From Algoriphagus sp. (lineage in GTDB: Bacteria; Bacteroidota; Bacteroidia; Cytophagales; Cyclobacteriaceae), in NCBI RefSeq assembly GCF_013373065.1, contig NZ_JABXIN010000011.1, forward strand, positions 210,480 through 274,479: a stretch of 64,000 nucleotides of DNA, given 5' to 3'. Position 1 is the stretch's first letter; each line of letters starts with the position of its first letter. Made by a program: the position numbers and the translations under genes. Under the pieces are notes generated by a model that worked only from the letters and a program-made list of their open reading frames with translations, did not search any database and was not told where the DNA came from. This document shows, piece by piece, positions 45,425-54,228 of this stretch.

Positions 45425-47197
45425 TTATTTTAAGTTTATCCTAATTAATGTGCTTTTGCTTTTTTGATAATTTAGCCCATAACCAATTGGAAATAGGGGT
45501 TGAATAGAATCATCCCAAAAATTAGGACCATATTTTCCTTGAAAATCCTCTATTGATTTCGGCCAAGAATGAGGAAGCTTTCCTTTAAAGTCAAAAAGAC
45601 CAAATAGCATCTCAGCAACTCCATCTCCTTCGGAACCTGGCAACCAAGCTGCTACAAAAGCATCACTCTGTTCGATTTGATTGGTTACTACCAAAGGCCT
45701 TCCGGAAATAAGGACAACCACCGTTTTAATTCCCTTTTCTGTGTAGGCATTTATATATTGTTGATGAGTTTCGGAAAGAGTCAACTGAAACAAGTTCATT
45801 TCACCTCCTATATCCCCAAAAAATTCCGCATAGGGTTCCTCTCCAACCACAATGATTGCCACATCCACATCTTCTACTTCTGCTTGGCCATCAGGATCAA
45901 ATTTCACTTCATGGTTTGAAAACTTCCTTATGCCTTCCAAAATGGTTGTTGCACCTTGGTAATTTTCTTTAGTTCCTTGCCAGTTTACCGTCCAACCACC
46001 GGATTGCAGTCCAGAGCTATCCGCAAAAGGTCCTACAACTACAATTTTTGAATCCTTCTTCAAGGGCAAGGCCTGATTCTCATTTTTTAAGAGTACCAAA
46101 GATTCCCGAACGGCTTGTCTAGCGACGGAACGGTGCTCAGGTATGCCTATTTTGGCGATAAGGCTTTTGTCAGGAAAGGGATTTTCAAATAATCCAAAAC
46201 GAAACTTCTGTTTTAAAATCCTTCTTACGGCATCATTGATTCGTTCCTCAGGAATGGTTCCTTCTAAAACACCAGTACGAACTCCTTCTTGAAAAGCATC
46301 CAAATCCCCATCCACAGCCATAACCATGTCAATCCCTGCATTGATAATATCATTTTGACCAAACCGGGAATAAGCTTTCCAATCTGAGACTACGATCCCA
46401 TCAAACTCTAATCTCACTTTCAAAAGGTCTGTAATCATGGCTTTATGGGCATGCATAGGAATCCCATCTAGCGTATTAAAAGAAGTCATGATCGAGGCAA
46501 CCCCAGCCTCAATAGCTGCCTGATAGGGTGGGAGAAGACGCTCCAAGACTTCTTCTTGACTTAAAGTCGTATTTCCTCCTTCTACCCCAGAATCTGTTGC
46601 CCCATCACCTATAAAATGTTTGGCAGTTGCCAATACACCAGGATTGCTCTGAGAACCTTGATGTCCCAAAACTGATGCTCGTGTTAGTTTTGCTGTCAAA
46701 TCGGTATTCTCAGAAAAAGCCTCGTACACACGACCCCATTTTTCATTCATAGGAATGGCAACACAGGGTGAAAATACCCAATTGAATCCTGTAGCTTTGG
46801 ACTCCTGGGCAGTAATCATTGCCGCTTTTTCCACCAATTCTGGATTTCCACTAGCGCCTAAACCAACATTATGGGGAAAAATGGTTGCACCTTCATAAGT
46901 ATTTTGCCCATGTACTGCGTCTACACCAAAAAGTAGCGGAATTCGCAATCTCGTAGACAAAGCATGTTTTTGTAATTCTGAGAATTTCGCTTGCCATTCA
47001 GCCGCATCTTCACCAGGAAGGGGACCTTGCGTATGAATTACTGAACCAATAAACTTTGTCTTTATATCCTCCGGACTGATGTCGTCGAAATGCCTTACTT
47101 GACTCATTTGACCAATTTTTTCTTCAAGGGTCATTTGAGCAAGTAGCTTCTCAACCTTTTCATCCAGCTTTGAATTTGTATTTCTCTTATTTACCAT
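45425..47197 (-). CDS. GH3 beta-glucosidase, cytoplasmic
   Basis: 590-aa GH3 enzyme without signal peptide. N-terminal barrel: MTLEEKIGQMSQVRHF, GVDAVHGQNTYEGATIFPHNVGLGA, ATAKHFIGDGATDSGVEGG (KHF motif) and the nucleophile Asp in GIVVSDWKAYSRFG. The C-terminal alpha/beta sandwich starts near residue 365 (LVLLKNENQALPLKKDSKIVVVGPFADS) and supplies the acid/base region (EEPYAEFFGDIGGEMNL). It resembles exo-beta-1,3/1,4-glucanases such as barley ExoI. It sits 7 bases upstream of the lipoprotein gene and 17 behind the phosphorylase, in the same operon. Confidence 0.92.
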   Translation of the reverse strand: MVNKRNTNSKLDEKVEKLLAQMTLEEKIGQMSQVRHFDDISPEDIKTKFIGSVIHTQGPLPGEDAAEWQAKFSELQKHALSTRLRIPLLFGVDAVHGQNTYEGATIFPHNVGLGASGNPELVEKAAMITAQESKATGFNWVFSPCVAIPMNEKWGRVYEAFSENTDLTAKLTRASVLGHQGSQSNPGVLATAKHFIGDGATDSGVEGGNTTLSQEEVLERLLPPYQAAIEAGVASIMTSFNTLDGIPMHAHKAMITDLLKVRLEFDGIVVSDWKAYSRFGQNDIINAGIDMVMAVDGDLDAFQEGVRTGVLEGTIPEERINDAVRRILKQKFRFGLFENPFPDKSLIAKIGIPEHRSVARQAVRESLVLLKNENQALPLKKDSKIVVVGPFADSSGLQSGGWTVNWQGTKENYQGATTILEGIRKFSNHEVKFDPDGQAEVEDVDVAIIVVGEEPYAEFFGDIGGEMNLFQLTLSETHQQYINAYTEKGIKTVVVLISGRPLVVTNQIEQSDAFVAAWLPGSEGDGVAEMLFGLFDFKGKLPHSWPKSIEDFQGKYGPNFWDDSIQPLFPIGYGLNYQKSKSTLIRINLK

Positions 47198-47214
47198 CCG
47201 GAAAAAAGTCTTGC

Positions 47215-50200
47215 TTATCGTAAAATATTAGAGTTTAGATGAACAATCACATGGCTTATTTCTCCACTTCGATGGAATATTTTATCACTAGAAGCTTTAT
47301 CTAAATTCAACCCGTCTTCATGCAGAGATTTAGAGCCATCCTTAAAAATAACTTCAAGGCTATTTTTTCCATCCTTATTATATATAACAGGAACTTGGCA
47401 ATAGGTAAAGGCTAGTGAATTTTCAGGTAGTGGAATTTGATTCATATTCCCTTTGACATCAACGACTTTCATGGTTTGACTTTGAGTCAAAAACTCCTCT
47501 TTCTGCAATAAAAAAGGATTGAAAGAAAGTTGGCCATCTTTAATAGATACCCCAAACTCCCCAAATCGGCATAGAATGTCTTCTTTCACTTGACCTGTCA
47601 TTCCAGGTTGCTGAGCACCTTTACCTGCAGGAGTATGAGAATAAGGATCAGTGGGGAAGGCTCCGTAAACTTCCGGTGATTTATGGACTCCAATTCCTTC
47701 ATTGATGGCATAATAATGTTCAATCAGCTTATCCAGTATAGGTTGAGCAGTTTTATCTTCATAAGCTTTATAACAGCATTCTAGGACAGCTAACTGAAGC
47801 TTGGATACCATGTGCCAGTAAATAGAACCCAAGCCTTCGTATCCATAGAATGTTCCGGATCGTCCAGTAAAAGCTTTGTGGTTAAATACTTTTTCAAAAA
47901 TTCGAAGGACTTCTTTTTTTTCAGACTCAGAGACGGTAACAGCATTTCTTTGCAAATTCTTTAAAGCAGCTTCCAAATCAGCAGCGTTTTTGAAGTTTCC
48001 GTTGAAATGGTAGTCTCCATTTACGTCCTGCTCCAAAATACTTTTATTTCCCTCCTTAATTAATCGCGTCAAAAGAGCCGAATTGGTCACATCGGCTTTC
48101 GGGATAATATTCTTTTCGAGGAATCCCGGCAAATCCTTGTTAGGGTAGAGGAGGTAGCTGTTTTGATCTTCTCTATATAAATCACTAGCTCTAAGACTAT
48201 CCAACGTAGAAAGAGCTTCTTCAGAAGTCAAATATCCCGAACTCAACACGGCAACTTGTCCTTCCAACATTTCACTGAGGTAGGAAATAGAGACTTCATC
48301 TTCATTTTCTACCGTCATCAAATTGTATGCGTGGTACAAGTTATCGTCCCGTTTATTCGCTCGAATCGTATGTTCGAGATAGCGCTGACAAAGGCTGGAG
48401 AATTCAATCAGCTCTTGAATTCTTAGAGCTTTTCGCTGATTAGTAAAAGAGGATTTATAAATTTTTTCCCTGTAATTGCTACCAGCCTGACCTAAAGCAT
48501 CTAATACCGACTTCCGATTTTTATCTGAGAATTGTCCAGAAAGTAAATGCTCATTGGATTCCAAGGCTGAATGAATTTCTTTAAAAAATTCAAACAATTC
48601 CTCTGATAGCTGAACATCTTTGACAGGGCTATTTTCAAGAGCTTCGATGAAGAAAGTCAAAAACCTTCTAAGGTAGTAAAGCGTCACCATGGAAACCCCA
48701 TTTCCTACCAAAGCATTATTGGCATCATTCCATTCCGGTCGTTGCGTATTCATCCAAATACCACCTTCTGGGATGAAATTAGAAACTTTTGAAAGTATGG
48801 ATGCAAGGATTTTCTCGATGAAATTGACATGATGGATTGCTCCACCTTGATTTTGAATCAAAGCCGCATCTGAACCCAACACTACCCATCTTTTTTGAAT
48901 GGCATGGTCTAGCTGATGATCAAAATCAATGGTGTCTTTAGGATTCTGAAGAATGTCCTGGTAGGGTTTTATTTTGTAAGGAACATTTGCGTAGACGAAG
49001 ATGTCTTCATTGAAATAACTGCCCAATTTACCCGGAGCATAGTTTTCAGAAAATTCTAAAAATTTCAAGAGGTAAATGATCTGATGATCCCCCCAATACC
49101 CAATGTAAGACCAAGGGTCATCGGCTTCAATTTTTTCCCAATCGATCCCGTTTTTTGTAATTCTGTATGGATTATAACCATCAAAGGTTGAGGCATTTAA
49201 GAACTTAAATATCATTCCTTCAATGAAGTCTGGATAGGAGAGGGCTAATGCTTCCCAGTTTTGAAAAATATCTCTCCAGTTTCCGGCATAATCCAAGATT
49301 TTGGAACCATCCAATTCATTTCGTGTATTTATAGAAAAATGATTCCAAGGTCTACTAGGGTCCCCATGACGCCGACTGAATTTGAGGGGTAAATATTCCA
49401 AACAAAGTCGCTTGAGATCCGGATCTTCTGAACTAGCAGCGAATTCCTTTAAATGGGAAACTGAGAATTCATCTGGTAAAGAATTCAATTCCTTTTCAAA
49501 CTTGGCAAAAACCTCTTGATTCGCAATTGACAAATTGTTTTTAAGATCCTCCTTTTCTATTTGGTAATTATTGTCAAAAATCCCACCTCTCATGATGTTA
49601 AACATCGAATTGGCAAAATGGCGGGTATCTTTAAAGGAGTCTGCGGTCAACTGAATTCCATCCGCAGCAGCGTTAAGTTTCACCAGTTCTTGGGTACCCA
49701 ATTTGATGTCATCTTTTACTTGTGCTAATAAGGTTTTATCCTGCTTGATTGCCTTCGACAAAGCTTGGATTTGAGAGGCATTTTGATTGACATCTGCGAG
49801 GATAATCCATTCCTTTGTTTGTCCTTGATCTAAGTTTAAATCAGCTTGAACGAAATAAGCACCTCTTTTAGCCTTAACATCTAATTCTTCTTGAATAGTA
49901 AGCCCCTTTCTGAAAGCATTTAATTGAGAAGAGGAGAGGAGTCGCTTGGAATTTTCCAAACCCAAAGACCAAACAATGCTCGCTTTTAGGGCCTCACTCG
50001 GCTCAGCTTTATCTACGATGATGGCACTCAAAGCGAAGATGCCGATTCCACTTTCTTTTTCCAGTTCATTTCGCTTGTAGGCGTCCACCAAATTGCTTCG
50101 CATGCCTTGAAGGGCACTTCCGACACCGTAAGGCATGATATTTTGAATTCCATCCAGGATCGAAATATCTATTTTGGATGAGGAGTTATTTATGATTTTG

Positions 50201-50670
50201 CTGGATTTTACAAAACCAAATCGATCACTCGTACTCCATTCATATTGGAATGTCAGGTTTAAGTCTAGATTTTCTTCCTCAAAAAGAATTCTATTCCCGT
50301 AGATGTTCTTGTATAAATTCCGTTGGAGTCGGTAGAGATTAGCATAATGAATTGAAAAAGGCTCCCAAATAAAAAGCTGCCCATCTTTCTGTACTCTTAG
50401 TATTGTTTTTGACCCTGTAGTTTCCGAAGATTCAAGAATCTTGTCATCTGTATAATAGGGGAATAAGGCATTTTCCGGATCTTTTCTCCCCGCACTCAGC
50501 CCCCCGTTACTTCCAATAAACAGCCAATGATTGAAAGGGCTGATGATACTCATAAAAAATGGGGGTATTTGATCACTATTAGAAATTTTCTGAAATAGTT
50601 CGGAATCTATTATCTTGATTTCAAGATTAACTTCTTGATTTTCAGCGTATTCACTAATGCTATTCTGCAT
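47215..50670 (-). CDS. Large GH94/GH149-like phosphorylase, probable beta-1,3-oligoglucan phosphorylase
   Basis: 1151 aa, no signal peptide. N-terminal beta-sandwich region (NGGLSAGRKDPENALFPYYTDDK, residues 54-76), then an (alpha/alpha)6 barrel: GDPSRPWNHFSI, GNWRDIFQNWEALALSYPDFIEGMI, and EGGIWMNTQRPEWNDANNALVGNGVSMVTLYYL with the likely catalytic Asp of the EWND motif. QQPGMTGQVKEDILCRFGEFGV near the C-terminus matches the last motif of GH94-type enzymes. Length and motif order fit GH149, beta-1,3-oligoglucan phosphorylase, better than GH94 (about 800 aa); the genome context of GH17 and GH3 genes agrees. The reaction would give glucose-1-phosphate from laminari-oligosaccharides. Family call from memory; needs a profile search. 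Confidence 0.8.
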   Translation of the reverse strand: MQNSISEYAENQEVNLEIKIIDSELFQKISNSDQIPPFFMSIISPFNHWLFIGSNGGLSAGRKDPENALFPYYTDDKILESSETTGSKTILRVQKDGQLFIWEPFSIHYANLYRLQRNLYKNIYGNRILFEEENLDLNLTFQYEWSTSDRFGFVKSSKIINNSSSKIDISILDGIQNIMPYGVGSALQGMRSNLVDAYKRNELEKESGIGIFALSAIIVDKAEPSEALKASIVWSLGLENSKRLLSSSQLNAFRKGLTIQEELDVKAKRGAYFVQADLNLDQGQTKEWIILADVNQNASQIQALSKAIKQDKTLLAQVKDDIKLGTQELVKLNAAADGIQLTADSFKDTRHFANSMFNIMRGGIFDNNYQIEKEDLKNNLSIANQEVFAKFEKELNSLPDEFSVSHLKEFAASSEDPDLKRLCLEYLPLKFSRRHGDPSRPWNHFSINTRNELDGSKILDYAGNWRDIFQNWEALALSYPDFIEGMIFKFLNASTFDGYNPYRITKNGIDWEKIEADDPWSYIGYWGDHQIIYLLKFLEFSENYAPGKLGSYFNEDIFVYANVPYKIKPYQDILQNPKDTIDFDHQLDHAIQKRWVVLGSDAALIQNQGGAIHHVNFIEKILASILSKVSNFIPEGGIWMNTQRPEWNDANNALVGNGVSMVTLYYLRRFLTFFIEALENSPVKDVQLSEELFEFFKEIHSALESNEHLLSGQFSDKNRKSVLDALGQAGSNYREKIYKSSFTNQRKALRIQELIEFSSLCQRYLEHTIRANKRDDNLYHAYNLMTVENEDEVSISYLSEMLEGQVAVLSSGYLTSEEALSTLDSLRASDLYREDQNSYLLYPNKDLPGFLEKNIIPKADVTNSALLTRLIKEGNKSILEQDVNGDYHFNGNFKNAADLEAALKNLQRNAVTVSESEKKEVLRIFEKVFNHKAFTGRSGTFYGYEGLGSIYWHMVSKLQLAVLECCYKAYEDKTAQPILDKLIEHYYAINEGIGVHKSPEVYGAFPTDPYSHTPAGKGAQQPGMTGQVKEDILCRFGEFGVSIKDGQLSFNPFLLQKEEFLTQSQTMKVVDVKGNMNQIPLPENSLAFTYCQVPVIYNKDGKNSLEVIFKDGSKSLHEDGLNLDKASSDKIFHRSGEISHVIVHLNSNILR

Positions 50671-50804
50671 ATAATTATTTTTTTAGACTAAAATGAAGAG
50701 TTAATAATATACCCAGATTATCAACCGAAGAATAAAATCGGGTTAATTTCTTGGGAATATTGATGCGATAAAATTTCAATCTCCTTTTTCTCTATAGACT
50801 TCAA

Positions 50805-52109
50805 TTACTGTTTTGCTTGAGCTTCTAAATTATTTGATTTTGCTTTTCTTTCTGAATCGTCTAAGTCTATCACAACAAAGTGGTTTTCGATTTTTTCAAG
50901 AGAGATTCCTGGTGAAAAGGGATTGATTTGATGTACTTCTTGCAATGCATAGTATGCCGCCCTTGGATATAGTTTGTAATGGCCTGTAGAAGAGGTTTCT
51001 CCTTTTGCAGTAATCCCAAACCACTCCTCATTCATATTATTTTCTCCCTTTTTATAATCAAAACTGTACCCTCCATTTGCCCAGGAGGCATCAGTGTTAT
51101 GGATTTCCAAGTCTACAGTTTGACCAGTCTTCCACCATCCATCACTGAATTGAAAGGTAAATCCGCCTAATGAATTTCCTGATTTCCCTAAACCTGCGGC
51201 ATTTTCATAGATTTCCTTCCAATTTTCCACCATATAAAAAGCCTGCGATTTTTGATCTTCGGTATTTTCAACAGCATTGAAGGCATCGGATCCAAACTCT
51301 GTGAATAGAATCGGTTTATTCAGCTCATTTTTTACCCGTTCGAAAGCATCGCCAAAAGAAGCTCCACGATACATATTTGTTCCAAAAATGTCTATGTCTT
51401 TACACTCTTCTTTTATTATATCTAAAAATAGTAGGTCGCCATTGCAAATTGCTATGGGAATGCTGGTATTTATATCTTTCATCGCTAGGGTTGCCTCATT
51501 GAATAATTTGTACATGGCAGTTGCCCTGATTATAGATTCTTTATTTTCTTCTGGAATATCCTCGGTTTCAGCACCTTCCCAAAATAATCCATAGTTGTTT
51601 TCATTTCCCAATAAATAGAGTAGGAGGCCAGGCGTATCACGGTATTCTTTAACCATTTGAGTCACTTCATCAAGGAGTAAGGTTTTTACTCTTGGATCAG
51701 AATAATCTGTAATCGCAACCCATTCCTCATCCAATGTTAGCCCATATCGACCAAAAGAATGGTTGAGCATGGTGTAAATACCATAATTTTCATAGATGTA
51801 AGTGATCCATTTTGCAGGAATTCCCGTGTAGATTCGGACGGAATTTACTCCCATATTTTGTAGGAGGGACATTTCATCATGAAGTGCTTCAATGATAAAT
51901 TCATCGCTTTGTTCCCAAAGTTTATAGTCAAAATTCGTCCCGATTGGAAAATAATCCCAATTCATACCATTGATCATGAAATCTTTTCCATTGACTTGCA
52001 ACTTCATTCCACTTTCGTTTTCAACAATAGTAACGAGCGTGTTTTGTGCTAGAACGTTGATGGTTGAAGAAATATAAAATGCAAGGGATAGTAAGCTGAA
52101 ATACTTCAT
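50805..52109 (-). CDS. Secreted clan GH-A glycoside hydrolase
   Basis: 434 aa with signal peptide MKYFSLLSLAFYISSTINVLAQ. A TIM barrel of clan GH-A: NGMNWDYFPIGTNFDYKLWEQ, the strand-4 acid/base Glu in LLYLLGNENNYGLFW and the strand-7 nucleophile Glu in PILFTEFGSDAF. QFSDGWWKTGQ gives the substrate-binding tryptophans. It is nearest to GH2/GH5/GH72-like barrels, but I cannot fix the family. First gene of the beta-1,3-glucan operon, 134 bases upstream of the phosphorylase gene, so an extracellular glucanase or transglucosylase role is inferred. Confidence 0.8.
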   Translation of the reverse strand: MKYFSLLSLAFYISSTINVLAQNTLVTIVENESGMKLQVNGKDFMINGMNWDYFPIGTNFDYKLWEQSDEFIIEALHDEMSLLQNMGVNSVRIYTGIPAKWITYIYENYGIYTMLNHSFGRYGLTLDEEWVAITDYSDPRVKTLLLDEVTQMVKEYRDTPGLLLYLLGNENNYGLFWEGAETEDIPEENKESIIRATAMYKLFNEATLAMKDINTSIPIAICNGDLLFLDIIKEECKDIDIFGTNMYRGASFGDAFERVKNELNKPILFTEFGSDAFNAVENTEDQKSQAFYMVENWKEIYENAAGLGKSGNSLGGFTFQFSDGWWKTGQTVDLEIHNTDASWANGGYSFDYKKGENNMNEEWFGITAKGETSSTGHYKLYPRAAYYALQEVHQINPFSPGISLEKIENHFVVIDLDDSERKAKSNNLEAQAKQ

Positions 52110-52300
52110 TGGGTTTTATTGAAAAAGAAATTGCTGGTTTAAAATCAGTGGTTCATCTCAAAACTTCGTGTAATTACCCGATTTAAGTCAAAAAGTACAA
52201 GGATATACACTACGTCATTTCTTTCATCATACTACTACAAAACTTCAAAAATTAGATCTGGAGCTTGTATTTGATCTATTTTATGAAATTCCGGATACTA

Positions 52301-52331
52301 CAAGTTGACATTAGGGAAGAATTCCAACTTG
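52301..52331. promoter_or_regulatory. Inverted repeat upstream of the glucan operon
   Basis: CAAGTTG and CAACTTG, perfect 7-base arms with a 17-base spacer, 192 bases before the start codon of the secreted glycoside hydrolase and in the intergenic region shared with the DASS gene. Possible operator. No regulator is adjacent. The rest of 52110-52538 is AT-rich with no gene and no exact TAnnTTTG. Confidence 0.35.
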
Positions 52332-52440
52332 CATTAACTCTATAAATAAGATAAACCCTTTGAAGGATTTTTAAGACACAGGCTATTTTTAAATTTATCC
52401 ATTCCTTTATTCTTTTCTTCGTGATTCATTTCTATTTGTT

Positions 52441-52458
52441 ACATAATTTATATTATGT
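52441..52458. promoter_or_regulatory. AT-rich palindrome upstream of the DASS transporter
   Basis: ACATAAT TTAT ATTATGT, perfect 7-base arms with a 4-base centre, 80 bases before the DASS start. It could be an operator or simply AT-rich promoter DNA. Confidence 0.3.
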
Positions 52459-52538
52459 TAAGTAAAAGATTTTAACCCTACCATTCCCCAATTATTTATA
52501 AATTCAAATTCCAGTTAGTTACTACTCCTATCACCCAC

Positions 52539-54005
52539 ATGAAAATATCGTTACCTAGCTTTGGTTTATTTCTTGGTCCGCTTTCATTTGTTCTGATTTT
52601 ATTTTTTGTGGAATATCCGGATTTAAACCAAGAAGCACTTTCTATGCTTGCCTTAGCAACTTGGATGGCTATTTGGTGGATTACAGAAGCTTTACCGATC
52701 GCTGCAACAGCTTTTCTTCCTTTAATCATTATGCCCACCTTAAAGATTCTTCCTATCAGTAATGTGTCTGCAAACTATATGCATCCTACTGTTATGTTAT
52801 ATATGGGTGGTTTTTTGATGGCAACTGGTATAGAAAAATGGAATTTACATCGAAGAATCGCTCTATCCATTATTAACCTAATTGGAACAGATTTAAGAAC
52901 GATTGTTTTAGGATTTATTCTGGCCACAGGGTTTCTATCCATGTGGATATCCAATTCTGCCACTTCGTTGATGATGTTACCTATTGGATTAGCTGTGGTC
53001 AAACAGTTCCAGGAGCAATTATCCGGTCAAAAAGCAGGCTTATCAGATAGATTAAGTAAAAATATCATGTTGGGAATTGCCTACAGTGCATCCATAGGCG
53101 GAGTCGCTACCCTTATCGGAACCCCTACTAATACTATTTTAGCGGCCGTAGTGAAGGAATTATACGGATATTCTATCGGATTTAATGAATGGCTTCTCTT
53201 TGGCTTTCCTCTATCCGTATTTCTAATCGGTATCTGTTGGTGGTATCTGGTCAACTTTGCCAATCCCCTTCCTAAAAATTATCGCCTTGAAGAAGGAAAA
53301 TCAATTGTAAAAGATCAATTGAAAAAGTTGGGAAAGATGAAATTTGAAGAGAAAACAGTACTAGTGGTCTTTGCTCTTGTCTGTTTTTCCTGGATTTCTA
53401 GAAGCTTCCTCCTGGTAAAATTTATTCCCGGAATTGATGACACCATCATCGTTTTAAGTGGTGTTGTAATTCTATTTCTCCTACCCGATTCAACTAAAAC
53501 TAAAAGAATCTTAGATTGGAAAACGGCCGAATCCATTCCTTGGGGAATTTTAATCCTATTCGGAGGCGGCTTGGCTTTGGCCGAAGGGTTTAAAGAAACT
53601 GGTTTAGCAGAATGGATTGGACAGCGTTTTACCTTAATCGAAGGAATCTCTTTCTTCTTATTGCTACTCATCATTGTAGCAGCGGTAAATTTCTTAACTG
53701 AAGTAACTTCAAATGTTGCTACAGCTTCCATGTTGTTGCCGATTTTAGCATCTGTAGCCTTAAAATTGGACCTCCACCCTTTCGGTTTAATGGTCGGCGC
53801 TACCCTTGCCGCAAGCTGTGCTTTTATGCTTCCGGTTGCTACACCACCCAATGCGGTGGTCTTTGGCTCAGGCTATTTAAAAATGAATGACATGGTCAAA
53901 GCCGGCTTTTGGTTGAATATTTTGTCGATTCTAATCGTCACAGTACTTGTCTATTTCTTGCTTCCTTCGCTTTGGAATATTGATCTGCAAGCCAATCCAT
54001 TTTAA
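52539..54005 (+). CDS. DASS/SLC13 family anion:sodium symporter
   Basis: 488-aa membrane protein. The first sodium/substrate loop is in WISNSATSLMMLPIGLAVV (SNT-like motif as SNS) and the second in NFLTEVTSNVATASMLLPI, as in VcINDY. MLPVATPPNAVVFGSGYLK near the C-terminus is the second half of the family signature. About 11-12 hydrophobic spans. It likely imports di- or tricarboxylates with sodium. Divergent from the glucan operon, followed by a small ORF and a two-component system. Start ATG at 52539 (MKISLPSFG). Confidence 0.9.
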   Translation: MKISLPSFGLFLGPLSFVLILFFVEYPDLNQEALSMLALATWMAIWWITEALPIAATAFLPLIIMPTLKILPISNVSANYMHPTVMLYMGGFLMATGIEKWNLHRRIALSIINLIGTDLRTIVLGFILATGFLSMWISNSATSLMMLPIGLAVVKQFQEQLSGQKAGLSDRLSKNIMLGIAYSASIGGVATLIGTPTNTILAAVVKELYGYSIGFNEWLLFGFPLSVFLIGICWWYLVNFANPLPKNYRLEEGKSIVKDQLKKLGKMKFEEKTVLVVFALVCFSWISRSFLLVKFIPGIDDTIIVLSGVVILFLLPDSTKTKRILDWKTAESIPWGILILFGGGLALAEGFKETGLAEWIGQRFTLIEGISFFLLLLIIVAAVNFLTEVTSNVATASMLLPILASVALKLDLHPFGLMVGATLAASCAFMLPVATPPNAVVFGSGYLKMNDMVKAGFWLNILSILIVTVLVYFLLPSLWNIDLQANPF

Positions 54006-54122
54006 GAAAATCCGTCCCTCAGCCATTTCTTACACATTCTGTCCCAAAATCCTCGCTTTTCATCCCTAGAAGTTGGGTATGAAGTTGCACTGCTTTAATG
54101 TTGTCAAAAATCAAATAGGCAG

Positions 54123-54224
54123 ATGAAACGAAACCCTTCTATCCCCAAACAGCATAAAGGCTTTTATTTTCTTCTTCTTATTGCACTGATTTATCACCTA
54201 ATTTCCATTTTGACTCTCATTTAA
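54123..54224 (+). CDS. 33-aa small membrane peptide
   Basis: Below the usual ORF cut-off. The ATG at 54123 gives MKRNPSIPKQHKGFYFLLLI, then ALIYHLISILTLI and a TAA at 54222-54224. It has a basic N-terminus and one hydrophobic helix, a single-pass inner-membrane microprotein by eye. The histidine kinase ATG follows 4 bases after the stop, so it may be translated together with the kinase. Either a real partner of the sensor or a leader peptide. Confidence 0.5.
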   Translation: MKRNPSIPKQHKGFYFLLLIALIYHLISILTLI

Positions 54225-54228
54225 AAAG

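Noticed and set aside
53315..53851. 178-aa antisense ORF inside the DASS gene
   Set aside because: Mirror of a membrane-protein gene; low-complexity Lys/Thr/Pro composition.
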